From JAJDXW01 sp965223775 (GTDB lineage: Bacteria; Pseudomonadota; Gammaproteobacteria; HK1): a stretch of 64,000 nt of DNA. Location: contig OZ245021.1 of NCBI GenBank assembly GCA_965223775.1, positions 1,364,001-1,428,000 on the forward strand, in the 5' to 3' direction. The notes beneath the pieces are model-generated. The model searched no databases. It had not been told where the DNA came from and worked only from the letters and a program-made list of their open reading frames with translations. The translations under genes and the position numbers were made by a program. Below, in pieces: positions 9,178 to 18,536 of the stretch (positions within the stretch are counted from its first letter, which is position 1; every line of letters begins with the position of its first letter).

Positions 9178-11265
9178 ATGAACGGGACGTCCATCGACCC
9201 GATTGTCGTCGAGGTCATTCAGAACGCGCTCATCAGCTTCATCCGCGAGATGCGGGTGACCATCATCCGGACCGCCTTCGGCCCCATCATCTGGGAAACC
9301 CACGATTTCTCCTGTGGTCTGCTGGCTCCGGATGGCGAGCTGGTCGCGTTGTCCGAGGACAACCCGGTCCACATCGTCCCCACCATGTATTCCGTGCCGG
9401 CGGTTCAGGAGCGTTTCGGCGACGCCATTTATCCCGGCGACATCTTCGTCACCAACGACCCTTACCGCCTCGGCACTCACATGAACGATGTCGCCCACTT
9501 GTACCCCTACTTCGTGGATGACAACCTGACCTTCTGGATCGTCGTTCGCGTCCACTACCCGGACGTTGGCGGCATGGCGGCGGGCAGCATTACGCCCGAT
9601 GCCCGCGAGGTCTACCAGGAGGGCGTCCTGTTGCCGCCCATCAAGGTCTACGACCGCGGCCAACCCAACGAGGCGGTCATGGACCTGTTCTTCGCCAACG
9701 TACGAGTCCCGGAGGAACGTCGCGGTGACTTCATGGCCGTCATGGGCGCCTTTTGGACGGCCGACAAGCGGCTCCGCGAGATCCAGGAGAGCTTCGGCCT
9801 GGACCAGATAGTGCGCACCCACGAGATCACGCGCGAGCGTGGCCAGCAACGCATGGAAGAGGCGATCTGCAAGCTCCCCGAGGGGTCGTACAGCTACGAG
9901 CTAAACTTGGATTCCGATGGCATCACCTCGGACTGGGTACCCCTCCGTGTCGATCTTTCGGTAGCTCACACGCCGAGACCCTTGGTGACCCTGGATTTTG
10001 GTGAGAGCGCGGCGAGCGTTACCGGTCCCATGAACGGGGCTCCGGCGACTGCGGCGTGTGCGGCTTTCACCGCCCTCAAGGCATTCCTCGACCCTCATTC
10101 CCAGCTTAATGGGGGCGCCTTTCGACCCTTTGACGTGATCACCCGGCCCGGCTCGATCTTCGAGGCGCGCCCGCCTTCGGCGATGTGCGGGTCGCTGGAC
10201 CTGGGCTACCGCGTAATCGAGCTGGTAATGGGCGCATTGGCGTCGATCCGCCCCGAGGACGCGGTGGGCGACTTCAGCTCCCCGGCGCATCTCTATCTTC
10301 CCGTGTGGGACCCCATCAAGGAGCGTCACTACGTGTTCTACGAGATGCCCATCGGTGGGACCGGTGCGGTGTCGGACCGCGACGGAAATGACACCGTCGC
10401 CGGATTCGAGCGCGGCGACTTCGGCCGGATCAGCTCGGTGGAGGTCTGGGAGCACCAAGTGCCCTACCGCGCCGTGGAGAACTCCTTGCTGCCCGATAGC
10501 GGTGGCGCCGGCCGGTTCCGGGGGGGACTCGGCATGCGGCGCGGGTGGCAATTGCTCGAGAAGGCCAGCGCCGTCAGCGATCTGTCGGAGCCGTGCTTGG
10601 TGCCGGGCTACGGGGTAGAGGGCGGCTACGGCGGAGCTCCCAGCACCTGTACGGTGCTTCGCCGCAAGGAGGTGCTATGGCCGGGCGGCGTCACCGGCAC
10701 CGGCAAGGCCACCAAGTTCCCGTTGCAACAGGACGATACCGTCTACTTCGACAAATGGGGGGCCGGCGGCTACGGCGATCCTTTGGACCGGGATGTCCAA
10801 CGTGTTCTCGAAGACGTCGTCGAGGGTTACGTCTCCGCCGAGCGCGCCTGCGACGTCTACGGCGTCGCGATCGAAGCCGGTATGGTCGACTTCGGCGCTA
10901 CCGAGGCTCGCAGAAGGGAGCTGCGAGAGGCGAGGGTCTACGCGACGGTAGTCGAGACGGCGGCGGATTCTGACGCCAGCGGAACCCGGCTCTACCAGAT
11001 CAGTTCGGACTTGGCCCGGCACCTTGGTGTCGGCGACGGACGGGTGCTCGAATGCCTCAGCGTCGGCCGCTCGGTGCCGTTGCGCGGCAAGGCCCGCATC
11101 GAGGCCGACCTGGCCTCCGGCCAGTTGCTCCTGGGACCCGTGGGGTGCAAGGTGCTGGGTGTGGGGGCCGGCGACAGAATCTGGGTTCGAAGCGTTCCGG
11201 GGGTGCTCTACCCCGAGGAATGCCGAGCCACGGACGACTCGCCCGTCCCCGAGGCGGCGGGATGA
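9178..11265 (+). CDS. hyuB: Hydantoinase B family protein (HyuB), long type
   Basis: A 695-aa HyuB starting at ATG 9178 behind AAGGGA. The order of blocks is the same as in the 691-aa paralogue: FSCGLLAPDGELVALSED, NDPYRLGTH, GGAGRFRGGLG and GGYGDPLDRD near residue 535. A ~130-residue C-terminal extension ends in VLGVGAGDRIWVRSV. The stop overlaps the start of the next hyuB by 4 nt (ATGA at 11262-11265), so a long-type and a short-type HyuB are translationally coupled. That supports joint assembly in one complex. Confidence 0.93.
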   Translation: MNGTSIDPIVVEVIQNALISFIREMRVTIIRTAFGPIIWETHDFSCGLLAPDGELVALSEDNPVHIVPTMYSVPAVQERFGDAIYPGDIFVTNDPYRLGTHMNDVAHLYPYFVDDNLTFWIVVRVHYPDVGGMAAGSITPDAREVYQEGVLLPPIKVYDRGQPNEAVMDLFFANVRVPEERRGDFMAVMGAFWTADKRLREIQESFGLDQIVRTHEITRERGQQRMEEAICKLPEGSYSYELNLDSDGITSDWVPLRVDLSVAHTPRPLVTLDFGESAASVTGPMNGAPATAACAAFTALKAFLDPHSQLNGGAFRPFDVITRPGSIFEARPPSAMCGSLDLGYRVIELVMGALASIRPEDAVGDFSSPAHLYLPVWDPIKERHYVFYEMPIGGTGAVSDRDGNDTVAGFERGDFGRISSVEVWEHQVPYRAVENSLLPDSGGAGRFRGGLGMRRGWQLLEKASAVSDLSEPCLVPGYGVEGGYGGAPSTCTVLRRKEVLWPGGVTGTGKATKFPLQQDDTVYFDKWGAGGYGDPLDRDVQRVLEDVVEGYVSAERACDVYGVAIEAGMVDFGATEARRRELREARVYATVVETAADSDASGTRLYQISSDLARHLGVGDGRVLECLSVGRSVPLRGKARIEADLASGQLLLGPVGCKVLGVGAGDRIWVRSVPGVLYPEECRATDDSPVPEAAG

Positions 11266-12992
11266 CGGGCATTCAGCTCGATCCGGTGACCATCGAGGTG
11301 ATGGGCAATGCGCTGATTTCCATCCCCGACGAGATGTTGGCGGCGCTCATCAAGTCAGCCTACTCCAGCAACATCAAGGAGCGCCAGGACTGCTCGGCGG
11401 TCATCATGGACGCCGGGGGCCGTCTTGCGGTGCCTAGCGACATGAGCATTCCCATCCACCTCAGCTCGTTCGAGCTTACCGGAGCGGCGATCTTCGAACG
11501 GTTCGGGCGGGAGACCCTGCGTCCCGGGGACATGTTCGCCCTCAACGACGCCTATAGCGGCGGCCCCTCGCATCTGGCCGACATCACGTTCGCCGCACCG
11601 GTGTTCGTCGGCGACGAGCTGCTGTGCTTTGTCGCCAACACCGGCCACTGGCCCGACATGGGCGGCAAGTCCCGCGGACAGGCGTCGATCGGAGACGCCA
11701 CGGAAATCTACCAGGAGGGAATCCGTATTCCGCCCGTGAAGCTCTACGAAGCAGGCACGCTGCGCCGCGATGTGCTCGAGATGATCCTCCTCAACATCCG
11801 CGACGCGGAGGACCGCATGGGCGATGTCCGCGCCCACGTGGGTTGCCTGAAGCTGGGCGAGAGGCGGCTCCAGGAGCTGGTCGAACGTTACAGCGAGGGG
11901 ACCTTGCGCCAAGGGCTGGCCGAGCTGCAGACCGTTTCCGAAATCAAGACCCGTCACGGCATCACGCGCTTGCCCGAAGGCGAATACTCCGCCGTCGACT
12001 ACCTGGACGACGACGTGGACAGCGACGAGCCCGTGCCTATTTGCGTGAAGATCACGGTGCGGCACGGGTCCGAGCCCCAGGTGGAGATCGATTTTGCAGG
12101 TACCGGCCCCGCCGTGCGCTGGGGTTGCAACAGCCCCTATCAGGGGACCGCGGCGGCCGTCTATTGGGCAATTCGGTCATTGACCGATCCGGACGTCATT
12201 CCCAACGAGGGCTTTCGGCGCTGCATCCGAATCACCGCGCCGGAGGGAACCGTGGTGAACAGCCGGCCGCCGTCACCCATATCCGCGCGCTACCAGGTCT
12301 GCGTCCTGATACCCGACCTGATATTCCACGCTTTCGGCGATGTGGTCAGCCACAATATCGAGGCGGGAAATCACGGAATCCACTCCGTGGTACTGGCCAG
12401 TCAGCGGCCGCCCAACTTTGTGGTGTTGGAGGCGGTCGGCGGCGGCGGCGGTGCGCGTCCGATCAAGGACGGGCTCGGGCCCCACAACGACGCCATCAAC
12501 ATGCCGGTGGAGGCGATGGAGATGGAGTTCCCGATCCTCGTGGACTGCCTGGAGTATGTCACCGACAGCGGCGGCGCCGGGCGGTTCCGGGGCGGACTCG
12601 GCGTGCGCAAGGGCTATCGCGCGCTTGCGGACATGTATGTCGGCAGTCACTCCAACCGTCACAAGATCCCGGCTCCCGGGATGCACGGTGGGGGTCCCGG
12701 CATGGGAACCCGTTACTTCATCGAGGGCGGCGAAGATGGCCCGCGGCCGCTCCCCCGCAACTGCAGCGAAGTTCCCGTTCCTGTCGGTCATCGGGTGACC
12801 GTGATGACCGGCGGCGGGGGCGGGTATGGAGATCCGCTCAGTCGAGACCCGGCCCGGGTCCTCGCGGACGTGGTCAATGGAATCGTCAGCCGCGAATCTG
12901 CCGAGCGCGACTACGCCATCGTGTTCGCGCCGGCGGGCGATGGCATCGACCTGGAAGCTACGGAGGAGCGGCGCCGACGCACTACGGACTGA
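11262..12992 (+). CDS. hyuB: Hydantoinase B family protein (HyuB), short type
   Basis: A 576-aa HyuB. ATG 11262 overlaps the previous stop as ATGA, and the protein then reads MTGIQLDPVTIEVMGNALIS, the usual HyuB N-terminus. The SSNIKERQDCS block mirrors the hyuB at 1538, with GGAGRFRGGLG and a terminal GGGGYGDPLSRD. There is no C-terminal extension. It is followed after 51 nt by the SHMT-like gene. Confidence 0.93.
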   Translation: MTGIQLDPVTIEVMGNALISIPDEMLAALIKSAYSSNIKERQDCSAVIMDAGGRLAVPSDMSIPIHLSSFELTGAAIFERFGRETLRPGDMFALNDAYSGGPSHLADITFAAPVFVGDELLCFVANTGHWPDMGGKSRGQASIGDATEIYQEGIRIPPVKLYEAGTLRRDVLEMILLNIRDAEDRMGDVRAHVGCLKLGERRLQELVERYSEGTLRQGLAELQTVSEIKTRHGITRLPEGEYSAVDYLDDDVDSDEPVPICVKITVRHGSEPQVEIDFAGTGPAVRWGCNSPYQGTAAAVYWAIRSLTDPDVIPNEGFRRCIRITAPEGTVVNSRPPSPISARYQVCVLIPDLIFHAFGDVVSHNIEAGNHGIHSVVLASQRPPNFVVLEAVGGGGGARPIKDGLGPHNDAINMPVEAMEMEFPILVDCLEYVTDSGGAGRFRGGLGVRKGYRALADMYVGSHSNRHKIPAPGMHGGGPGMGTRYFIEGGEDGPRPLPRNCSEVPVPVGHRVTVMTGGGGGYGDPLSRDPARVLADVVNGIVSRESAERDYAIVFAPAGDGIDLEATEERRRRTTD

Positions 12993-13043
12993 TTCCGAGC
13001 GGTCCCCCATGGGTGGCCGGTGTTCCCCTCCAGGAGGACGGAG

Positions 13044-14336
13044 ATGAGCGTGATGGAGCTGTGGCGGACCGGTAGCCTGGAGGAGGCCGCCGCGTACGCA
13101 CGCGAGGCTGATCCCCGGGCGCTGTGCGATACCATCGACGGGCTCGCCGATAGCCATGAGGCAAGCTTCGATCGCCACCTCGACCTGGTCGGCTCCCATG
13201 GTCTTATGAGCCCACGGGCACGCGCGATGCTGGGGACCGGCCTCATCGACAAGATGCGCCAGGCGGGGCATCCGGGCGGCCGGGTCCACGCCGGCGGCGA
13301 GTGGATCGACCGGGTGGAGGTGATGGCCGCCGAGTTGGCCAAGCGGCTGTTCGGGGTGCGATACGCGGAGCTTCGGCCCCTCTCCTGCGCGCTGGCCAAC
13401 GGAATCGTGTTCGGCGCTCTGGCCCGGCGGGGTGACAAGATCCTTGCCCAGACCCGTTTTCACGGCGCCGATCCCAGCACGACTCCCCAGACTTTCGGCC
13501 GTCTCTTCGGCCACGAGTACGTGGAGCTTCCCTACGACGAGGCGCGATTGACCGCCGACGCCGAGCGCGCCGCCGAGGCCATTCGCAGTGAAAGGCCGCG
13601 CCTCGTGGTGGTCGGCAGCGGCTACATCCTGTTCCCTTATCCGGTGGGTGCGCTGAAGGAGGCGGCGGCGAGCGTCGGCGCGGCGGTCTTCTACGACGGA
13701 GCCCACGCCATGGGCCTCGCCGCGGGCGGCCAGTACCAGGACCCCATCGCCGAAGGCGCCGATGTGGTTACCGGATCGACCCCCAAGACATTCTGCGGCC
13801 CCACGGGCGGCATTATCGTCACCAACGATTCCGAGATCGCCCATGCCACGACCACGCTGACCAGCCAGCTCCTGTCCAGCTACCCCAACAATCACATGGC
13901 CGCACTCGCCGTGACCCTCGCCGAGATGCTGGCGTTCTGGAAGGACTACGCGCGGGACGTGGTCGCCAACGCTCAGGCCCTGGCTCGCGCGCTGGACGAG
14001 CAGGGCGTGCCGGTCCTGGCCCGCGAGCTGGGCTACACCCGTTCCCACCTGATCCTGTTCGAGCCCGGGCGCCGTGATGCCGTCGAAGCCGTCAAGCGTC
14101 TCGAGAGAGCGGGGCTCTTCGCCACCCCGATCCGCCTGCCTCCGGGATCGCCGCTGAAGGGGGTTCGCATGGGCACCGCCTCGGTGACCCGGCGCGGTAT
14201 GGGCGTCGACGAGATGACGGCCATCGCCGCCTTCATCCGGCGCGTCGTTCTCGACGGCGAGGACCCGGAGGCGGTCGGCCGCGATGTGTCCGCGCTCGCC
14301 CGCGCCTTCACGACGGTACACTACTGCTTCCCATGA
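13044..14336 (+). CDS. Serine hydroxymethyltransferase-like PLP enzyme
   Basis: A 430-aa fold-type I PLP enzyme resembling GlyA. AGGAGG at 13032-13037 selects ATG 13044 over the upstream in-frame candidate at 13020. The GlyA-like blocks GGRVHAGGEWIDRVE and AELAKRLFGVRYAELRP occur near residues 75-110. The PLP lysine is predicted at K248 in GSTPKTFCGPTGG, equivalent to the THKTLRGP region of SHMT. Several canonical SHMT residues differ, so the reaction may be an aldolase or alpha-substituted serine hydroxymethyltransferase rather than standard C1 transfer. Its position inside a hyu-TRAP operon suggests that it processes an amino acid released by the Hyu enzymes (inference). Confidence 0.85.
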   Translation: MSVMELWRTGSLEEAAAYAREADPRALCDTIDGLADSHEASFDRHLDLVGSHGLMSPRARAMLGTGLIDKMRQAGHPGGRVHAGGEWIDRVEVMAAELAKRLFGVRYAELRPLSCALANGIVFGALARRGDKILAQTRFHGADPSTTPQTFGRLFGHEYVELPYDEARLTADAERAAEAIRSERPRLVVVGSGYILFPYPVGALKEAAASVGAAVFYDGAHAMGLAAGGQYQDPIAEGADVVTGSTPKTFCGPTGGIIVTNDSEIAHATTTLTSQLLSSYPNNHMAALAVTLAEMLAFWKDYARDVVANAQALARALDEQGVPVLARELGYTRSHLILFEPGRRDAVEAVKRLERAGLFATPIRLPPGSPLKGVRMGTASVTRRGMGVDEMTAIAAFIRRVVLDGEDPEAVGRDVSALARAFTTVHYCFP

Positions 14337-14406
14337 GCCGAATCGGGCAGGGCGGTGCCGTATGAACGCACACGGCGTGTTCAGGTGACGGAGCGCACGG
14401 CGAACC

Positions 14407-16497
14407 ATGGCGCGCTTGCGACTCGGAGTTGATATCGGCGGCACGTTCACCGACCACGTCCTTTTCGACGAGGGGAGCGGCGCCGTCGAGGCGATCAAGA
14501 CTCCCTCGACCCCGGACGACCTGTCTCGTTGCGTCCTGGATGGCGTTCGCCGGTTCGGACGCCGCGCCGGCGGCATCGCCGGCCTCGATCTGATCGCCCA
14601 CGGCACCACGGTCAACACCAACGCGATCCTCGAGCGCCGTGGCGCCCGCTGTGGGCTGATCGCGACTCGGGGATTCCGCGACATCCTGGAGATTGGCCGA
14701 CAAAGCCGCCCGGACTTCTACAACTGGTTTGTCGATCGGCCGACGCCGCTTGTCCCTCGCCACCTTCGGCTCGAAGTCAACGAACGAATCGACACCAACG
14801 GCAAAGTGCGGGTACCGCTTGACGAAGCGGACGTCCTGGAGGCGGCGGAGCGTTTCCGGGATGCGGATGTGCAGTCGGTCGCCGTCTCTCTCATTAATGC
14901 CTTCGCCAATCCAGTCCACGAGCGGCGTATCCGCGAGATTCTCGAGGACGCGCTCGATGGCGCCTACCTCAGCGTGTCCTCCGAGCTCTGTCCCGAGTTC
15001 CGGGAGTTCGAGCGCACCAGCACGGCTGCTGCCGCCGCCTACGTGGGACCCCTGTTCCAACGTTACGTCGACCGGTTGGCGCGACTTATCGACACCGAGG
15101 TCGACCCCTCGCCTCGCCTTTACATCATGCAGTCGTCGGGCGGCATGGTGAGTGCCGCCACGGCCGTGACACGTCCCCACGTCACCATCGAATCGGGGCC
15201 GGCCGCCGGGGTTATCGCCACCGCCGAGCTGGGTCGGCGGCTCGGCTTCGGCAACCTCATTTCCTTCGACATGGGCGGAACGACGGCCAAAGCGTGCCTC
15301 GTCCGAGACGGCACGCCGGAGATGGTGAACATGCTGGAGGTCGGGGGCGAGGCCTCGGGTTTCTTCGGCCTCCGAATCACCGGGCTCCCCATCAAGGCGC
15401 CCTCCATCGACCTGGTGGAGTGCAGCGCCGGCGGGGGCAGCATTGCCTGGGTCGACGTCGCAGGCTTGCTCAAGGTGGGGCCCGAAAGCGCCGGCGCCGT
15501 CCCCGGTCCGGCCTGTTATGAGACCGGCGGCATCCGCCCGACGGTGACCGACGCTCACGTGGCCTTGGGTCGGATCGGTGCGGAGACCCTTCTTGGCGGC
15601 GAAATGGAAATCTGTCCCGATCTCGCGACGCAGGTGATCCAGTCCGAGCTGGCGAGCCGGATCGACCTGCCCGTGGACGAGGCGGCGCAGGGTGTTCTCG
15701 ACGTGGTGAACGCCGAGATGGTCCGCATCCTGCGGGTGGTCTCGGTCACCCGTGGCTTCGACCCGCGTCAATTTACGCTTGTTGCCTACGGCGGCGCCGG
15801 CCCGTTGCATGCCGGCGATCTGGCAGAAGAGCTCGGTATCGAGCGGATCGTCGTGCCGCCGAATCCGGGGGTGTTTTCTGCCATGGGGCTGCTCGCCAGC
15901 GATGTCGAAGTGACGGCGAGCGTGACCCGACGCACCCGCGCCTCGTCCGACAACATGGACGCCATCCGCGGCGGGCTTGCCGAGGTGGAGCGCGAATGCA
16001 CGGCGCGTCTCAATCGTGAGCGTATTCCCGAATCAGACCGGTCGCTCTTGTGGCTTCTCGAAATGCGCTACGTCCGCCAGAACTTCGAGCTCGAGGTTGC
16101 CGTTCCCGGCGGCATGGTGAGCTCCGAGTCCCTGGCGCGGGTCCTGACCGCCTTCCATGAAGCGCACCAACGCACATACGGGCACAGTGACGAAGGTGAT
16201 CCGGCGGAGATCGTGAATTTCAAGGTGCGCGGGATCGGACAGGTCAAGCGGCCGCGGCTTCGCAAGGTCGCCGCCGGCGCCGCCGACCCCGGCGATGCAC
16301 ACACAGGCGCGCGGCCCGTGTATTTTCGCGGCAGTGGCTGGACAGACTGCCCCAACTATGACCGTGCCCGCCTGCTGGCAGGAAATCACGTGACGGGTCC
16401 TGCGGTGATCAACGCGTTCGACTCCACAGCCCTCTTGCGTCCCGAACAGACGGCAACGGTGGGCGCGTTCGGCGATCTGATCATCACCCGCGGCTGA
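14407..16497 (+). CDS. hyuA: Hydantoinase A / oxoprolinase-type ATPase subunit (HyuA)
   Basis: A complete 696-aa HyuA. The phosphate-1 loop GVDIGGTFTD is at residues 7-16, PEFREFERTS near 200, DMGGTTAKA near 288 and the GPACYETGG block near 370. The start is ATG 14407 with only a weak ribosome site upstream. The N-terminal half carries the ASKHA-type ATP-binding fold that phosphorylates the amide or carbonyl substrate. Here DMGGTSTDV of the other copies is replaced by DMGGTTAKA, suggesting a distinct subfamily. It precedes the TRAP permease genes. Confidence 0.94.
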   Translation: MARLRLGVDIGGTFTDHVLFDEGSGAVEAIKTPSTPDDLSRCVLDGVRRFGRRAGGIAGLDLIAHGTTVNTNAILERRGARCGLIATRGFRDILEIGRQSRPDFYNWFVDRPTPLVPRHLRLEVNERIDTNGKVRVPLDEADVLEAAERFRDADVQSVAVSLINAFANPVHERRIREILEDALDGAYLSVSSELCPEFREFERTSTAAAAAYVGPLFQRYVDRLARLIDTEVDPSPRLYIMQSSGGMVSAATAVTRPHVTIESGPAAGVIATAELGRRLGFGNLISFDMGGTTAKACLVRDGTPEMVNMLEVGGEASGFFGLRITGLPIKAPSIDLVECSAGGGSIAWVDVAGLLKVGPESAGAVPGPACYETGGIRPTVTDAHVALGRIGAETLLGGEMEICPDLATQVIQSELASRIDLPVDEAAQGVLDVVNAEMVRILRVVSVTRGFDPRQFTLVAYGGAGPLHAGDLAEELGIERIVVPPNPGVFSAMGLLASDVEVTASVTRRTRASSDNMDAIRGGLAEVERECTARLNRERIPESDRSLLWLLEMRYVRQNFELEVAVPGGMVSSESLARVLTAFHEAHQRTYGHSDEGDPAEIVNFKVRGIGQVKRPRLRKVAAGAADPGDAHTGARPVYFRGSGWTDCPNYDRARLLAGNHVTGPAVINAFDSTALLRPEQTATVGAFGDLIITRG

Positions 16498-16552
16498 CCA
16501 GGGGCCGCGTGAATAGCGGCCCGGACTCGCGCACGGAGCAGGAAACCGGCGA

Positions 16553-17089
16553 ATGGGGAAGACGGCCAAGTCCGGAGAAGACCGATGGAGCATAGCCGTG
16601 GGCCGTCTCGCCGAGTACATCGACAGGCTCGATCAGTTCAGTGTCTACTTGGCGGCGTTCGGCTTGGCGGCGATGTCGGCAATCGTCTTTGGAGAGGTGC
16701 TGCTGCGTCTCGTGTTCACCCGCTCGACGCTGATCGCCGATGAGATTGGCTCCTACCTGCTCGCCGTCGTCACCTTCTCGGCGCTGGGGTACACGCTTCG
16801 TACCGGCGGGCACATCCGGGTCTCGTTGTTCTTTCACCAGTTCTCCCGCTCGGTGCGCAAGTGGCTGGAGGTCGTCTTCGCTCTCGTAGCCCTGGTGTCC
16901 TTGTTCTATCTGACCTCGTGGTTCCTGGACCTCGTCGTACAGAGCTACGTCACCAAGGCCGATTCGCAGTCCCAGATCGAAACGCCGCTGTGGATCCCCC
17001 AGTCCGCGCTGATCTACGGGACGGTTGTCCTCGGACTCTCCCTGGTGGCCCGATTGATTCGCGTTCTACGCAACGAAATCGAACCATGA
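16553..17089 (+). CDS. dctQ: TRAP transporter small permease (DctQ family)
   Basis: A 178-aa membrane protein with four predicted hydrophobic segments (about residues 25-50, 57-78, 100-125 and 142-165). FGEVLLRLVFTRST and the RTGGHIRVSLFF block (around residues 83-95) match the DctQ family. It starts at ATG 16553. Its stop is 73 bp before the large permease, which completes the transporter with the dctP product. Confidence 0.9.
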   Translation: MGKTAKSGEDRWSIAVGRLAEYIDRLDQFSVYLAAFGLAAMSAIVFGEVLLRLVFTRSTLIADEIGSYLLAVVTFSALGYTLRTGGHIRVSLFFHQFSRSVRKWLEVVFALVALVSLFYLTSWFLDLVVQSYVTKADSQSQIETPLWIPQSALIYGTVVLGLSLVARLIRVLRNEIEP

Positions 17090-17162
17090 GCGGACCATCG
17101 CCGCGGAGCCAGAGGCCGGGAGAACGAGCCCGGCGATCCGGAGTCCCCGGCGGAGAAGCATC

Positions 17163-18488
17163 TTGATCGTGGAGTTTCTGCAAGGCTTGTCGATCCCCGA
17201 GATCACCACCCTGGTTCTCTGCGTTCTCCTGGTGATGCTGGCGACCGGCATGTGGATCGCCCTGGCCCTGGGATTGACCGGAATCCTTGCCGCCGAGGTA
17301 TTCACTCCCTTCAACATGTCCGCGATTGCCGCGCTCCAGACGTGGAACCGCTCGAGTCTGTTCGTTCTTACCGCGCTGCCGATGTTCGTTCTAACCGGCG
17401 AGCTCGTGGTCAACACGCGCCTCAGTCGGTGGCTGTTCGACGGCTTGGCCCCGTGGATGGTGTGGCTGCCAGGACGTCTCCTCCATACCAACGTGGCGGG
17501 GTGCGCGTTCTTCGCAGGCGTATCGGGATCGAGCACGGCAACCACACTCACCATCGGCCGCGTCACCTACAATCAGCTCCACGAACGCGGCTACGACGAC
17601 CGGCTGTCGGTCGGCTCGCTGGCTGGGGCGGGCACTCTCGGCCTGCTGATTCCCCCAAGCGTCGTTCCCATCATCTATGCCGCGGTGGTGGGTGAGTCGG
17701 TGGGTCAGATCTTTCTCGCCGGAGTGTTCCCGGGACTGATGGTGGCCGGACTGTTCAGCCTGTGGATCGTGTTCCGGGCGCTCGTGACCCCCGACATCGT
17801 GCCGCCGGTCACCGAAACCTATACATGGCGTGACAGGTGGCGGGGCCTCGTCCTCATGTCGCCGGTGCTGGGGCTCATGGTTCTCATGCTCGGCAGCATC
17901 TATAGCGGCATCGCCACTCCCACCGAGGCCGCGGGAATGGGCGTGGCCGCCGCCGTTCTCCTCGGGGTCGCCAGCCGCAGCCTGGGTCGAAGGGAGTTCC
18001 TGAACGCTCTCGTCGCCACGTGCCGGACCACATCGTTCATCATGCTGATCATCGTCGGTGCCACGCTGCTCGGCGTGGCAATGGCCTACATCAAGCTGCC
18101 CGCGACCATCGCCAGCGGGGTCGTCTCCATGACGGACAACGTCTACCTGGTGCTCCTCCTCCTCAGCGTGGTCTACGTGCTGCTCGGGATGTTCCTCGAT
18201 CCCAACTCGGTCATGCTTCTGACCCTGCCGGTCATCATCCCAACGATCGATGCGCTCGGGATCGACCGCGTGTGGTTTGCCGTCTATCTGATCCTTGTGA
18301 TCGAAATGGCGAACGTGACCCCTCCGGTGGGGTTCAACCTGTTCGTGATTCAAGGCCTTTCGGGACACAGCATACGTACCATTGCCATCGCGTCCATACC
18401 CTTTGTCGTGCTGCTCGCGGTAGCGGTGGTTATCATCACGGTCTTCCCGGAGATCGCCCTCTGGCTGCCCAGGACGCGGTACTCCTGA
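17163..18488 (+). CDS. dctM: TRAP transporter large permease (DctM family)
   Basis: A 441-aa polytopic membrane protein with about 12 hydrophobic segments. Family features include LPMFVLTGELV, the SGSSTATTLTIG loop (~residues 120-131) and the NVTPPVGFNLFV motif near residue 380, typical of the DctM substrate and Na-coupling region. The start is TTG 17163 with GGAGAAG 5-8 nt upstream. No ATG offers a full N-terminus. It is encoded directly after dctQ. Confidence 0.92.
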   Translation: MIVEFLQGLSIPEITTLVLCVLLVMLATGMWIALALGLTGILAAEVFTPFNMSAIAALQTWNRSSLFVLTALPMFVLTGELVVNTRLSRWLFDGLAPWMVWLPGRLLHTNVAGCAFFAGVSGSSTATTLTIGRVTYNQLHERGYDDRLSVGSLAGAGTLGLLIPPSVVPIIYAAVVGESVGQIFLAGVFPGLMVAGLFSLWIVFRALVTPDIVPPVTETYTWRDRWRGLVLMSPVLGLMVLMLGSIYSGIATPTEAAGMGVAAAVLLGVASRSLGRREFLNALVATCRTTSFIMLIIVGATLLGVAMAYIKLPATIASGVVSMTDNVYLVLLLLSVVYVLLGMFLDPNSVMLLTLPVIIPTIDALGIDRVWFAVYLILVIEMANVTPPVGFNLFVIQGLSGHSIRTIAIASIPFVVLLAVAVVIITVFPEIALWLPRTRYS

Positions 18489-18536
18489 AGTGCGTTCAGG
18501 GACGACGAGAACAACCATTCGAGGCGAGGACACGAG

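Noticed and set aside
12273..14684. 803-codon - strand open frame over hyuB/SHMT-like genes
   Set aside because: Antisense shadow created by high third-position GC; the + strand frames carry all conserved motifs.
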